A DNA stretch of 43,010 nucleotides, from contig DBQG01000050.1 in assembly GCA_002305125.1 (NCBI GenBank), positions 1 to 43,010 on the forward strand. The letters run 5' to 3'. Below the pieces are notes generated by a model that was not told the DNA's origin, made no database searches, and saw only the letters and a program-made list of their open reading frames with translations. This DNA comes from Patescibacteria group bacterium UBA1400. Lineage in GTDB: Bacteria > Patescibacteriota > Microgenomatia > UBA1400. How positions within the stretch are numbered: position 1 is the stretch's first letter; each line of letters starts with the position of its first letter. The translations under genes and the position numbers were made by a program. Below, piece by piece: positions 25,324 through 33,975 of this stretch.

Positions 25324-28143
25324 AAAATCTGAAGTTTCAATCTCTTGAGCGGTTTGCTTAATGCTGGTACGAATATTTTTTATATCTCTGGCCGTCCTTT
25401 GGGTAGAAACTTTTTCCTGGCTTTCTAAAAAATAAAAAGACAGAATAATATCCTCCGGCTTTTTGGCAAAAGTACCCACATCAGAAGCTGCCAAGGCATA
25501 AACTGACATCTGCTCATCTTTATCAACTTCTTTTTGGGTTTTTAATTTACCGGTTTTATAGTCAATAATTTCAATTTTTCCACCCACCCTGTCAACCCTG
25601 TCAAAACGCCCTCCTATTTTTAAATCTGCAGAAAGCTTTACGACAAAAGGCTGTTCCAGAACCAAAGGCTTATCGTGCCTACTATAACCATGCTGATAAA
25701 ACGATCTAAGCATGTCCTCGGCTTTTAAAAACATTCTTTGTTCCTGAGCTTTAGAAGCATAACCCTCTTTATGCCAAAGTTTTTTCAAACTGTCGGTTAA
25801 ATCTTTTTCTCCAACTTTTTCTCCTGTTAAAATTAACTGATAAAAGTCCTTTAACGACTGATGAATAGAAGTGCCAAAAGAGGCCTGAAAAGCATGAGGT
25901 ACGGGAATTTTTATAATATAGCTGTACTTATACTGCAAAGGACAACGGTTAAAAGTCTGCAGCTGGGAATAAGATAAATAATTAACTTTTACTTTAGCCG
26001 GAGAAAGACGGGCAAAAGGGACGGTGGTTAAATCAGGCTTAAAATCAAACATAGAAAGCTGATTTTTTTTAACTTCCACAGTCTGCTCGGCAACCTTTTC
26101 ACCTAAAGCTTCAGTAATAAAAGGAGAAAGTTTTTTCATTCTTTTTCCCTCACCATAAAATTTTGCAGCGGTAAAATAAAGCTTTTCTTTAGCCCTTGTC
26201 ATTGCTACATAAAAAAGCCGTCTCTCTTCCTGCAAATGAGGATCTCCTTCCGGCAAAGTTTCTTTAACTAACTCATCAGTAATGGGAATCTGTTCACCTC
26301 TTCTTTGACTAGGAAATCTTTGGGAAACCAAGTTAATCAAAAAAACAACCGGAAACTCAAGCCCCTTACTGCTATGAACGGTTAAAATATTAACTTTATT
26401 TTCTTCTGTCCAGTCAATATCAGAAGCTAAAGGCGATTCTCCCATCTCCAGTTTAAGATTGAGCCAGTCAACTACTGATTCGACCGACGCTTCTTCATTT
26501 TCTATTTCGTAAGTTTTTAGTTTATCAAAAAATTTAGCAATATTATTAACCCGGTCCTCTTGGTCTTTACTATTAACTTCGGCAAGCTGTGGCAATATTC
26601 CCGTATCTTCAAGAAAAAAGTAAAGAACCTGACCAGCACTTTGTTTGGACGCAAGTTCTAAATGGCGATAAACCATAGTTATAATATTTTTAATTCTGGT
26701 TTTACTGTCTTCACTTACTAAAAGAGCTTCAACTTGTTCTGCTGCCTCAAATAAGGAAATATTTTGTTTCTTGGCAAAGTTACGCAAAGCAACAATATCC
26801 CGGGCGGAAAGTTTGAAAATAGGCAAAGATAAAACCCTAAAAAAAGCAACACTGTCTTCAAAATTATAAAGAAGCCTAAGGTAAGCAATTAGGTCCAGTA
26901 CTTCCTCTTGCCTAAAAAGCCTGCCCGGACCTAAAAACTGAAAAGGAATTCCAGAACGTAAAAAGGTGGCAATAAAACCATCGGCATGATTATTAGCTCG
27001 CACCAAAACAGCTATATCTTTTAATTTATATCCTGAAGAAGTAAGTTTTTTAATTTCCTCTGACACCATCTCTGCCTCATCATCAACCCTGTTAGCTACA
27101 AACAGCTTAATTTTTTCACCCTTTCCCTGGTTGGCAGCTACAAGTTTTTTAGAAATATTTTCTTTAACCTCAAGTCTATCAGGATTATTGTGCTGAATTA
27201 AATCATAAGATCTGTTTAAAATTTCCTGGGTAGAACGATAGTTTTTTGTCAAAGTAACTATTTTTACTTGAGGATAGGTTTTTTTAAAATTCAACACATT
27301 GGAAACAGCTGCCCCTCTCCACTTATAAATACTCTGATCATCATCAGCCACAACTGTTAAATTGGCACACTTTCCTGCCAATAAGTTGACCAACTCGTTT
27401 TGGGCAATATTAGTATCCTGAAACTCATCAACCAGAATATATTTAAACCTTTGCTGATAGTTGGCTAAAATATTTTTTCTTAACTTAAAAAGGAATAGGG
27501 TTTTGGAGATAAGATCGGCAAAATCCATTACTCCGTTTTCTATCTTTAATTGATCATATTTTTTAAAAGCTTTAGCAAGTTCTAAGGTTTTTTCCAGATC
27601 TGATTGCAAAGCCTCATCAACATTTTTCTTATTTAAATCTATTTGTTTTTTGGCATAAACCAAATACTCATCAGGATTAATTGCCTCATCCTGCAGGCGG
27701 GAAAAATGGGTCAACAAGCCTAATAAAAACTTATGGGGGTTAGTAACCGGACGAAAATAATTAAGTTCTAGCTCAAATAAATGCTTTTTTAAAAACATCA
27801 GGGTCTCTGCCTGGGTCATCAAATTAAAATAAGGGTCAAGGCCGATATGCAAAGCTTCATCCCGCAATACCTTGTCCCCAAAAGCATGAAAGGTAGAGAT
27901 CCACATCTGGAAAAAACCAAAAGGAACAATTTTATCTACCCTTTCTTCCATTTCCTGAGCTGCTTTTTCCGTAAAAGTTAAGGCCAGAATTTCAGCCGGC
28001 TTAGCTTGGCCGGAAGAAATTAAATGCTTTATCCGCTCAGTTACAACTGTTGTCTTGCCCGTACCGGCACCGGCGATAATAAGCAAAGGACCCTTACCAT
28101 GTTTGATCGCTTCTACTTGCTGTTTGTTTAAAGTTTTCTTCAC
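25258..28143 (-). CDS. Single-chain UvrD-like helicase with C-terminal Fe-S PD-(D/E)xK nuclease
   Basis: Combines an SF1 helicase with a RecB/AddB-type nuclease, as expected for double-strand break end processing. Helicase motifs: GAGTGKTTV, LTFTEKAAQEME, STFHAFG, VDEFQDTNIAQ, VADDDQSIYKWRGA, LTKNYRST, TVHSSKGLEFPVVFL, RRLFYVAMTRAKEKLYF. The nuclease (last ~230 aa) has GTSIHQSL, GGRFDRVD and IEIIDYKTGK (about 857-866). Four cysteines (FNRCPLQY, then CDFC and KLLC at the C-terminus) match an iron-sulfur staple. A longer start at 28173 is possible. GTG 28143 is preferred because a perfect TATAAT lies 6 nt upstream and would otherwise be inside the coding region. Confidence 0.92.
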   Translation of the reverse strand: MKKTLNKQQVEAIKHGKGPLLIIAGAGTGKTTVVTERIKHLISSGQAKPAEILALTFTEKAAQEMEERVDKIVPFGFFQMWISTFHAFGDKVLRDEALHIGLDPYFNLMTQAETLMFLKKHLFELELNYFRPVTNPHKFLLGLLTHFSRLQDEAINPDEYLVYAKKQIDLNKKNVDEALQSDLEKTLELAKAFKKYDQLKIENGVMDFADLISKTLFLFKLRKNILANYQQRFKYILVDEFQDTNIAQNELVNLLAGKCANLTVVADDDQSIYKWRGAAVSNVLNFKKTYPQVKIVTLTKNYRSTQEILNRSYDLIQHNNPDRLEVKENISKKLVAANQGKGEKIKLFVANRVDDEAEMVSEEIKKLTSSGYKLKDIAVLVRANNHADGFIATFLRSGIPFQFLGPGRLFRQEEVLDLIAYLRLLYNFEDSVAFFRVLSLPIFKLSARDIVALRNFAKKQNISLFEAAEQVEALLVSEDSKTRIKNIITMVYRHLELASKQSAGQVLYFFLEDTGILPQLAEVNSKDQEDRVNNIAKFFDKLKTYEIENEEASVESVVDWLNLKLEMGESPLASDIDWTEENKVNILTVHSSKGLEFPVVFLINLVSQRFPSQRRGEQIPITDELVKETLPEGDPHLQEERRLFYVAMTRAKEKLYFTAAKFYGEGKRMKKLSPFITEALGEKVAEQTVEVKKNQLSMFDFKPDLTTVPFARLSPAKVKVNYLSYSQLQTFNRCPLQYKYSYIIKIPVPHAFQASFGTSIHQSLKDFYQLILTGEKVGEKDLTDSLKKLWHKEGYASKAQEQRMFLKAEDMLRSFYQHGYSRHDKPLVLEQPFVVKLSADLKIGGRFDRVDRVGGKIEIIDYKTGKLKTQKEVDKDEQMSVYALAASDVGTFAKKPEDIILSFYFLESQEKVSTQRTARDIKNIRTSIKQTAQEIETSDFLPSPGLYCDFCPFKLLCPAWQ

Positions 28144-28149
28144 TCTTTT

Positions 28150-28155
28150 ATTATA
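28150..28155 (-). promoter_or_regulatory. -10 box of the helicase-nuclease gene
   Basis: TATAAT on the minus strand, preceded by CAG and ending 6 nt before GTG 28143. No good -35 is found at 16-18 bp. It supports the shorter start and leaderless transcription. Confidence 0.55.
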
Positions 28156-28261
28156 CTGTATTTTTATTCCCAAGCAGGCTTAAATACCGATCACCGCTAT
28201 CAGGAAAAATTTCTGACTGTAATCGGCAGAAAAATTAGCTTAATTCAAAAAGGTAAAATTA

Positions 28262-29329
28262 TTAATCGCTGGGTTCTGACTTTAGTTTCTTAATCTCTTC
28301 ACTGGTTTCTGAAAGAGCCTGAGTAGAAGAAAGTTTTTGCCCCAAGAGGGAAAAATTTTGCATTACATTGGCAAACTGATTATAGGCATTATTTAGATGC
28401 TTACCCAGAACCTGAATAACTGTTTCTGTTTTTTCATAATCTTTTTGAATCGCCCTTAGCATTCTGAATACCTGCCTGGATCTAACCTCAATCTTCTGTC
28501 CTTCAAAAGAAAGTAAAACTGTCTGTAAATGAACATATAAAGTATTGGGAGAAACCGGATAAATCCGATATTTTCTGGCAAAATCAAGCAGAACAGTATT
28601 ATTAGCTACTTCATAAAAAACCGTTTCCGAGGGTAAATACATAAAGGCAAAGTCTAAAGTTCCTTCCTCGGGAACAATATATTTTTTAGCAATATCCGTG
28701 ATGTGTTTTTTAACATCGTTAACAAATACTTTTTGAGCCTTTTTTCTTTCTCCCTTATCATCAGATGTTGTCATCTTCCGAAAATTTTCCATGGGAAATT
28801 TAGAGTCAATAGGGATAATACCGGCTGAAGTTTTTATAGCTGCATCTACTTTTTCTCCTGACTTAAAACAATGCTGCAAAAAAAAGCTTCCTTTAGGAAA
28901 AGACTGCGAAATTAAATCCTTTAAAACCTGCTCACCAATATTGCCCCTTAACTTAGGTGATTGTAAAAATACCTGTAAATCCCTCATGCTCTGACCCAAC
29001 TCGCTCATCTGACCTACTTCTTTAGAAACCTGAGAGATAAACTTAGCGGCATTATCAAGCCTTTGGTTCATAGACTTGGTTGATTCATGAAGAGTATCGG
29101 CAATATTTTTATTGGTCGTATTTAAAACCTGCTGCAGGTTTTGAGACTGATTCTGAAGTCCTTTTTGTAAGTTGCTGGTTCCCTGTTGAAGAGTTTCTAT
29201 TACCTTTAACAGGTTTTCATCCGTTTTGTTTGCCTGCTCTAACTGCTTAATTTTTGTACTTAAATACCAGGCCAAAACACTAAATCCACCAACCAATAAA
29301 GCAGCTAATAAGTAGATTTCATTTGCCAT
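28262..29329 (-). CDS. rmuC: RmuC family protein
   Basis: A putative nuclease-fold protein linked in other bacteria to limiting DNA inversions. 355 aa: N-terminal membrane helix (about 5-22), long coiled coil (to about 120), then the RmuC core with SPKLRGNIGEQVLKDLI, GEKVDAAIKTSAGIIPIDSKFPMENF (about 158-183), FAFMYLPSETVFYEV, and YRIYPVSPNTLYVHLQTV. It is divergent from the gene at 29355 with 25 bp between start codons, and lies directly upstream of the helicase-nuclease gene on the same strand, a fitting DNA-repair pairing. Confidence 0.92.
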   Translation of the reverse strand: MANEIYLLAALLVGGFSVLAWYLSTKIKQLEQANKTDENLLKVIETLQQGTSNLQKGLQNQSQNLQQVLNTTNKNIADTLHESTKSMNQRLDNAAKFISQVSKEVGQMSELGQSMRDLQVFLQSPKLRGNIGEQVLKDLISQSFPKGSFFLQHCFKSGEKVDAAIKTSAGIIPIDSKFPMENFRKMTTSDDKGERKKAQKVFVNDVKKHITDIAKKYIVPEEGTLDFAFMYLPSETVFYEVANNTVLLDFARKYRIYPVSPNTLYVHLQTVLLSFEGQKIEVRSRQVFRMLRAIQKDYEKTETVIQVLGKHLNNAYNQFANVMQNFSLLGQKLSSTQALSETSEEIKKLKSEPSD

Positions 29330-29336
29330 GTTTTTT

Positions 29337-29349
29337 ATTATACTATAAA
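29337..29349. promoter_or_regulatory. Back-to-back -10 boxes between rmuC and the 29355 gene
   Basis: On the minus strand TATAAT (29337-29342) sits 7 nt before the rmuC ATG. On the plus strand TATAAA (29344-29349) sits 5 nt before ATG 29355, or TATACT (29339-29344) 10 nt before it. The whole divergent control region is 25 bp. Confidence 0.65.
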
Positions 29350-29354
29350 TATAA

Positions 29355-29687
29355 ATGGCTAGAAGAAAACAAAATTATTTACCCACGCTTTTTTTGATTT
29401 TAATTTTATGGTCTCTTTTTATCTTCATGGTTTTTTTCCTTCAACCTAAGGTTATCCAAAATTTTTTAATTCCTAATTTTTACCTGCCTTTTTTCTTGCT
29501 CCTGTTTTTATGCTTGTTTTTCACCTTTGCCATTCTTTTTGCCAGTTCCCGGCGTGGTTTTCTAGGAGCTTTGGGCATCATCCTTTTTTTAATTTTAAGA
29601 ATTTTTGATTTGGGCAATATGTTAAATGCGATTTTAATAACGGGTTTTATTTTTAGCCTTGAATACTACTTTACAAGAGAAAAGTAG
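29355..29687 (+). CDS. Small integral membrane protein, unknown
   Basis: Not recognised. 110 aa, almost entirely hydrophobic: about four membrane segments with short loops (basic N-terminus ARRKQN, a SSRRG loop, C-terminal YYFTREK). No catalytic motif is visible. Leaderless-type promoter spacing upstream and a clean stop before the TrpR-like gene support it as a real gene. Possibly a small scaffold or membrane insertion partner, but nothing in the sequence says so. Confidence 0.65.
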   Translation: MARRKQNYLPTLFLILILWSLFIFMVFFLQPKVIQNFLIPNFYLPFFLLLFLCLFFTFAILFASSRRGFLGALGIILFLILRIFDLGNMLNAILITGFIFSLEYYFTREK

Positions 29688-29741
29688 TATGTTAAAACTA
29701 GTTTAATTATTTAAATTATTCTGTCCAAAGAGGGAAAGACT

Positions 29742-30113
29742 ATGCAACTTTCTAAAGCCAAACTCAATAAAAATGAAGAAAAGAAAATGTATGATATTTT
29801 TTATCAGACCTTTGCTGATTTAGGTAATAAAAAAGAAGCCAGTATTTTTTTAGATGATTTTTTATCACCGATGGAAAAGATTAAACTAGCCAAAAGATTA
29901 ATGATTGCTCTTTATCTAGAACAAGGAAAGTCATATGACTTTATTAAGCAAACAATTAAAGTTTCCAGCGCCACTATCGCCAGTGTTGATAAAATGATGG
30001 GCAAAGAAGGAAAAGGTTTTTTACTGGCTTTAAAAAAAATTGAAGCTGACCGCTGGGCTGAACAAACTGCTAAAAAAATAGACAAGTTTGTTAAAAATGT
30101 AATTGGTAAATAA
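29742..30113 (+). CDS. TrpR/YerC-like DNA-binding regulator
   Basis: An all-helical Trp-repressor superfamily protein (YerC/YecD type), 123 aa. The signature is FLDDFLSPMEKIKLAKRLMIALYLEQGKSYDFIKQTIKVSSATIASVDKMM (about 39-89), a helix-turn-helix with the 'SSATIA' recognition segment. The usual target of this subfamily is not established here; the Trp-binding residues are not assured. A Shine-Dalgarno-like AGAGGGA lies about 7 nt upstream. Its stop shares a base with the metG start, so it heads the metG-tatD-glycan operon and may be autoregulatory. Confidence 0.88.
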   Translation: MQLSKAKLNKNEEKKMYDIFYQTFADLGNKKEASIFLDDFLSPMEKIKLAKRLMIALYLEQGKSYDFIKQTIKVSSATIASVDKMMGKEGKGFLLALKKIEADRWAEQTAKKIDKFVKNVIGK

Positions 30114-31639
30114 TGAAGAAAAATTTTTATATTACTACCACTCTTCCCTATGTTAATGCCGACCCTCATATTGGCTTTGCTCTAGAAATAATTCAGGCAG
30201 ACTGTCTGGCCCGCTTTAACCGTCAGCAAGGTAATCAGGTTTTTTTTAATACCGGCACCGATGAACACGGCTTAAAAATATATCTTGAAGCAAAAAAGAA
30301 AAAACAGGATCCTCAAAAATATGTTGATGATTATGCCAGCAGGTTTAACAAACTTAAAAAAGCTTTAAACTTAAGCTATAACAGTTTTTTAAGAACAACC
30401 AATCCTGATCATAAAAAAGCCGCCCAGAAGTTTTGGCTTAAATGCTTAAAAAATGGTGACATTTACAAAGCTAAGCAAAAAATTAAATATTGCATTGGCT
30501 GTGAAATGGAAAAAACAGACTCTGAACTGGTTGAGGGAAAGTGTCCTATTCATCCCACTAAAAAAATCACCGTCATTGAAGAAGAAAATTATTTTTTCAA
30601 GTTTTCTAACTACCAAAAAGCTTTATTAAGTCTTTACCAAAAAGAAAAAAAGTTTGTTGTTCCCCAAAATAGGCTTAAGGAAATAACTAACTTTGTAAGT
30701 AAAGGCCTTAAAGATTTTAGCATCTCCAGATTAAAACAAAAAATGCCCTGGGGAATACAAGTCCCCAATGATAAAAACCATGTTATGTATGTCTGGTTTG
30801 ATGCTTTAATAAACTACATTTCTGCTATTGGCTGGCCGGAATATAAAAAGAAATTTTCTTCCTGGTGGCCAGTAGTACAACTGGCGGGAAAAGACAATTT
30901 AAGACAACAATCTGCCATTTGGCAAGCCATGCTTATGTCAGCAGGCTTAAAACCTTCAAAACAAATTTTAATTCATGGGTTTATTACCTCAAACGGACAA
31001 AAGATGAGTAAAAGCTTAGGTAACGTTGTTAATCCGTTTGAAATTACTAAAAATTTTGGTACAGATAGTTTAAGATATTATCTTTTAAAAGAAGTTCCTC
31101 CATTTAGGGATGGTGATTTTACTCTCAAACATTTTCAAGAAGTTTACAACGCTGATCTTGCCAATGGCCTGGGCAATCTTGTTTCCAGAACTTTAACAAT
31201 GGTAGATAAGTATTGTCAGGGCAAAGTTCCCCAAGAACCCAAAAATGTACATAAATTGGAATTGCAAAAAAAATGGGAGCTTAAAGTCTGGAGAAAATAT
31301 GACAGGCTTTTAAACAGCTACAAGTTTAATGAGGTTTTATCATTGATTTGGCAGTTTATCAGTGCTGCCAATAAATATATAGACGAGCAGAAACCTTGGC
31401 AGCTGGACAAAGAAGGCAGGCAAAAAAAGTTAACTTTTGTTCTTTGGGATCTTTTGGAAAGCTTAAATCAGCTAAGTTTTATGCTTTATCCTTTTTTACC
31501 GCAAACATCAAAAGAAATTAGACAAAGGCTGACAGGTAAAAAACCAGATGAAAAAAACTTTCAGTTCCAAAACAGCTATATCCACCTTAAAAAAGGCACA
31601 AAAATTAATATAGGAAAGCCTCTTTTCCCCAGGTTTTAA
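30113..31639 (+). CDS. metG: Methionyl-tRNA synthetase
   Basis: Class I aminoacyl-tRNA synthetase charging tRNA-Met. 508 aa: N-terminal FYITTTLPYVNADPHIGFA (HIGH motif variant at about 20-23), a single zinc knuckle (CIGCEMEKTD with CPIH, about 125-147), TGTDEHG, AGKDNLRQQS, and the KMSKS motif GQKMSKSLGN (about 298-307). The anticodon-binding helical domain follows; there is no C-terminal EMAP/tRNA-binding domain. It shares a base with the upstream regulator's stop and lies 21 bp before tatD, a common metG-tatD pairing. Confidence 0.97.
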   Translation: MKKNFYITTTLPYVNADPHIGFALEIIQADCLARFNRQQGNQVFFNTGTDEHGLKIYLEAKKKKQDPQKYVDDYASRFNKLKKALNLSYNSFLRTTNPDHKKAAQKFWLKCLKNGDIYKAKQKIKYCIGCEMEKTDSELVEGKCPIHPTKKITVIEEENYFFKFSNYQKALLSLYQKEKKFVVPQNRLKEITNFVSKGLKDFSISRLKQKMPWGIQVPNDKNHVMYVWFDALINYISAIGWPEYKKKFSSWWPVVQLAGKDNLRQQSAIWQAMLMSAGLKPSKQILIHGFITSNGQKMSKSLGNVVNPFEITKNFGTDSLRYYLLKEVPPFRDGDFTLKHFQEVYNADLANGLGNLVSRTLTMVDKYCQGKVPQEPKNVHKLELQKKWELKVWRKYDRLLNSYKFNEVLSLIWQFISAANKYIDEQKPWQLDKEGRQKKLTFVLWDLLESLNQLSFMLYPFLPQTSKEIRQRLTGKKPDEKNFQFQNSYIHLKKGTKINIGKPLFPRF

Positions 31640-31645
31640 AATCTC

Positions 31646-31651
31646 TATAAT
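31646..31651 (+). promoter_or_regulatory. -10 box upstream of tatD
   Basis: A perfect TATAAT located 9 nt before the tatD ATG, in the short gap after metG. It may give an internal, nearly leaderless transcript. The -35 region is weak. Confidence 0.5.
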
Positions 31652-31660
31652 AAATAAGTT

Positions 31661-32452
31661 ATGCTTTGTGATAGCCACTGCCATCTTTATTTTAAAGATT
31701 TACAAAATAATTTAGCTACTGTTTTAAAAAATGCGTACCTGACAGGAGTAAACCACTTTATTGTTCCGGGAGTGGATTTAAAGACCAACCAACAGGCCCT
31801 GATTTTAAGTAAAAAATATAAAAGCATCTCCTCCTCTTTGGGAATTCATCCTTTTGAAGCCGGTATAAGCAATCTACCCTTAACAGGTCAGCTTGGTCAG
31901 CTTGAAGGCTTAATCAAAAAAGAGATTAAACATATTACAGCCATAGGTGAATGCGGTCTTGATTTTACCAAAAAAGGGCAAACGCTATCCAAAAATGATC
32001 AAAACAAACTTTTTATTGGCCAAATTAGATTGGCCTTAAAATACAATCTTCCTTTAATTATTCATAAAAGAAAGGCAGATAAAGAAATTTTTACGGCTCT
32101 AAAACCATTTAAAGGAAGAGTTAAAGGTGTCTTTCATAGTTTTGCCGAAGACAGCCTTTTTGTTAACAAGGCATTGGAGTTTGGCTTTTTACTGGGAATT
32201 AATGGCCTTTTGACCTATAATCCTGATTTAGAAAAAACAGTCACAAAAATTCCTTTAAACCATTTGCTTTTAGAAACTGATGCTCCATTTTTAACTCCCC
32301 AACCCCTAAAAGAAAAAAGAAAATGGCCAAATGAACCAAAAAATGTTAAAATTGTAGCCTTGAAACTGGCTAGGGTTAAAAAGATTTCTTTTAAGAAAAT
32401 TTCTCAGATTACCGTTAAAAATACAGCCAGTTTATTTAATATTAAAATTTGA
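31661..32452 (+). CDS. tatD: TatD-family metal-dependent DNase
   Basis: A TIM-barrel metallohydrolase with 3'-5' DNase activity in characterised members. 263 aa. Metal ligands: DSHCHLYF (HxH, about 4-6), GECGLDF (Glu), IIHKRKADKE (His), FHSFAED (His) and LLETDAPFLTP (Asp near the end). The length and motif order are standard. It follows metG, its frequent genomic neighbour. Confidence 0.95.
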   Translation: MLCDSHCHLYFKDLQNNLATVLKNAYLTGVNHFIVPGVDLKTNQQALILSKKYKSISSSLGIHPFEAGISNLPLTGQLGQLEGLIKKEIKHITAIGECGLDFTKKGQTLSKNDQNKLFIGQIRLALKYNLPLIIHKRKADKEIFTALKPFKGRVKGVFHSFAEDSLFVNKALEFGFLLGINGLLTYNPDLEKTVTKIPLNHLLLETDAPFLTPQPLKEKRKWPNEPKNVKIVALKLARVKKISFKKISQITVKNTASLFNIKI

Positions 32453-32459
32453 TTTGATT

Positions 32460-33947
32460 ATGATAAAAGCATTTGTGGAAAAACATGAATACAAAGTCCA
32501 AAGATGGTTGGAAATTCTACCTGGACTTTTTTCCTGGTCTTTAATTCTGTTTCCGATTTGGGGCTCTTTTATTGTGCCTCTGGCTGTAGCTTATTATATT
32601 ATTGCCTTTGATGTTTATTGGTTTTACCGCGCTATTTCTATTTCTATTTTAGGCCTAATTTCCTATTTTAAACTAAAGGCTGCGGAAAAATATGACTGGT
32701 TAAAAGATGTTAAAGGCTTTGGAGACTGGCAAAAAATTCATCACATTATTGTCATTCCCACTTATCAAGAACCTGTTTATATTTTAAAACGCTCTTTAGA
32801 TGCCTTAAAAAAACAATCTTTCCCTAAAAAAAATATTACTGTAGTTCTTGGTTTTGAGAAAAGAGAGGGTGAAGAAGCAATAAAAAAAGCAACAATTTTA
32901 AAAAAAGAGTTTAAAAATACATTTGCCAACCTGATGGCCACTTTTCATCCCGATGTGCCGGGAGAAGTCAAAGGAAAATCATCTAACACGGCCTGGGCAG
33001 CTAAACAAGCTAAAAAAGAACTTGTTGATAAGCAAAAAATGAACATAAATTATGTTTTAATCTCTTCGGCCGATGCTGATGCTTGTTTACATGAAGAGTA
33101 CTTGGCCTGTCTAACCTATAAGTTTTTAGACAATCCCAAACGCTATAATCTTATCTTCCAACCGGCCATTATGTACTATAATAATATTTGGCGCGTTCCT
33201 GCTCCTATCAGGGTTTTTTCTACTACCAACAACCTTGTTCAGCTTGGCCTTTTAAGCAGAAGAGACAGGTTAATCAATTTTTCCACTTATTCCACTAGCT
33301 TAAAAATGGTAGATAAAATTGGCTACTGGGATGTTGATGTTATTCCCGAAGATTATCGTCTTTTTTTCAAAGCCTTTTTTGCTCTTAAGGGCAAGCTGGA
33401 AGTAGAGCCAATCTTTTTACCCGTTTATGCTGATGCCGCCCTATCCACTTCTTTTTGGAAAACTATGAAAAACCAGTACGAACAGGTTAAACGCTGGGCC
33501 TGGGGAGTTTCTGACGATGCTTATATCATAAAAAACTGGCTAACTGTTCCAGGTTTGCCTTTCTGGGAAAAAACCATAAGAGTTTTAAAAACCGTGGAAG
33601 ATCATTTTTTATGGCCGGTTAACTGGTTTGCTATCACTTTGGGAGCAGCTCTGCCGCCGCTTTTAAATGAGGATTTTGCCCGCTCTATAATCGGTAAACG
33701 GCTTCCTCAAACAGCCTCATTAATTCTTACCCTGTCTTTAATTGCCTTAATTACCGCGCTTTATATCGACTTTAAACAGCGTCCTAAAATGAATTCAATT
33801 CCTTTTTGGCGCAAATTACTTATACCTTTTGAATTTTTACTTTTACCGGTAGTTGGTTTCTTTTTTACAGCCCTGCCTGGACTTGATGCTCATACCAGAT
33901 TAATGTTAGGTAAGTATATTGAATATAAAGTTACGGAAAAAGTGTAA
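32460..33947 (+). CDS. Membrane glycosyltransferase family 2 (QxxRW type)
   Basis: A processive-type inverting glycosyltransferase. Membrane segments lie near the N-terminus (about 20-75) and C-terminus (about 365-480), flanking a cytoplasmic GT-A domain with HHIIVIPTYQEP (about 95-106), KGKSSNTAW, the DxD-like SSADADAC (about 203-210), a PEDYRLFFKA acidic motif and QVKRWAWG (about 341-348). The D,D,D,QxxRW set is that of cellulose/hyaluronan-synthase-like enzymes. ATG 32460 is chosen over a TTG two codons upstream. It heads the envelope-glycan genes after tatD; the product is unknown. Confidence 0.88.
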   Translation: MIKAFVEKHEYKVQRWLEILPGLFSWSLILFPIWGSFIVPLAVAYYIIAFDVYWFYRAISISILGLISYFKLKAAEKYDWLKDVKGFGDWQKIHHIIVIPTYQEPVYILKRSLDALKKQSFPKKNITVVLGFEKREGEEAIKKATILKKEFKNTFANLMATFHPDVPGEVKGKSSNTAWAAKQAKKELVDKQKMNINYVLISSADADACLHEEYLACLTYKFLDNPKRYNLIFQPAIMYYNNIWRVPAPIRVFSTTNNLVQLGLLSRRDRLINFSTYSTSLKMVDKIGYWDVDVIPEDYRLFFKAFFALKGKLEVEPIFLPVYADAALSTSFWKTMKNQYEQVKRWAWGVSDDAYIIKNWLTVPGLPFWEKTIRVLKTVEDHFLWPVNWFAITLGAALPPLLNEDFARSIIGKRLPQTASLILTLSLIALITALYIDFKQRPKMNSIPFWRKLLIPFEFLLLPVVGFFFTALPGLDAHTRLMLGKYIEYKVTEKV

Positions 33948-33964
33948 AATTTTTGTTACTTAGC

Positions 33965-33970
33965 TATAAT
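33965..33970 (+). promoter_or_regulatory. -10 box of the 33976 glycosyltransferase gene
   Basis: A perfect TATAAT ends 5 nt before ATG 33976, giving leaderless spacing. The -35 region is weak. It would allow this gene and the downstream WecA/UbiA genes to be expressed separately from metG. Confidence 0.55.
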
Positions 33971-33975
33971 GAGTT

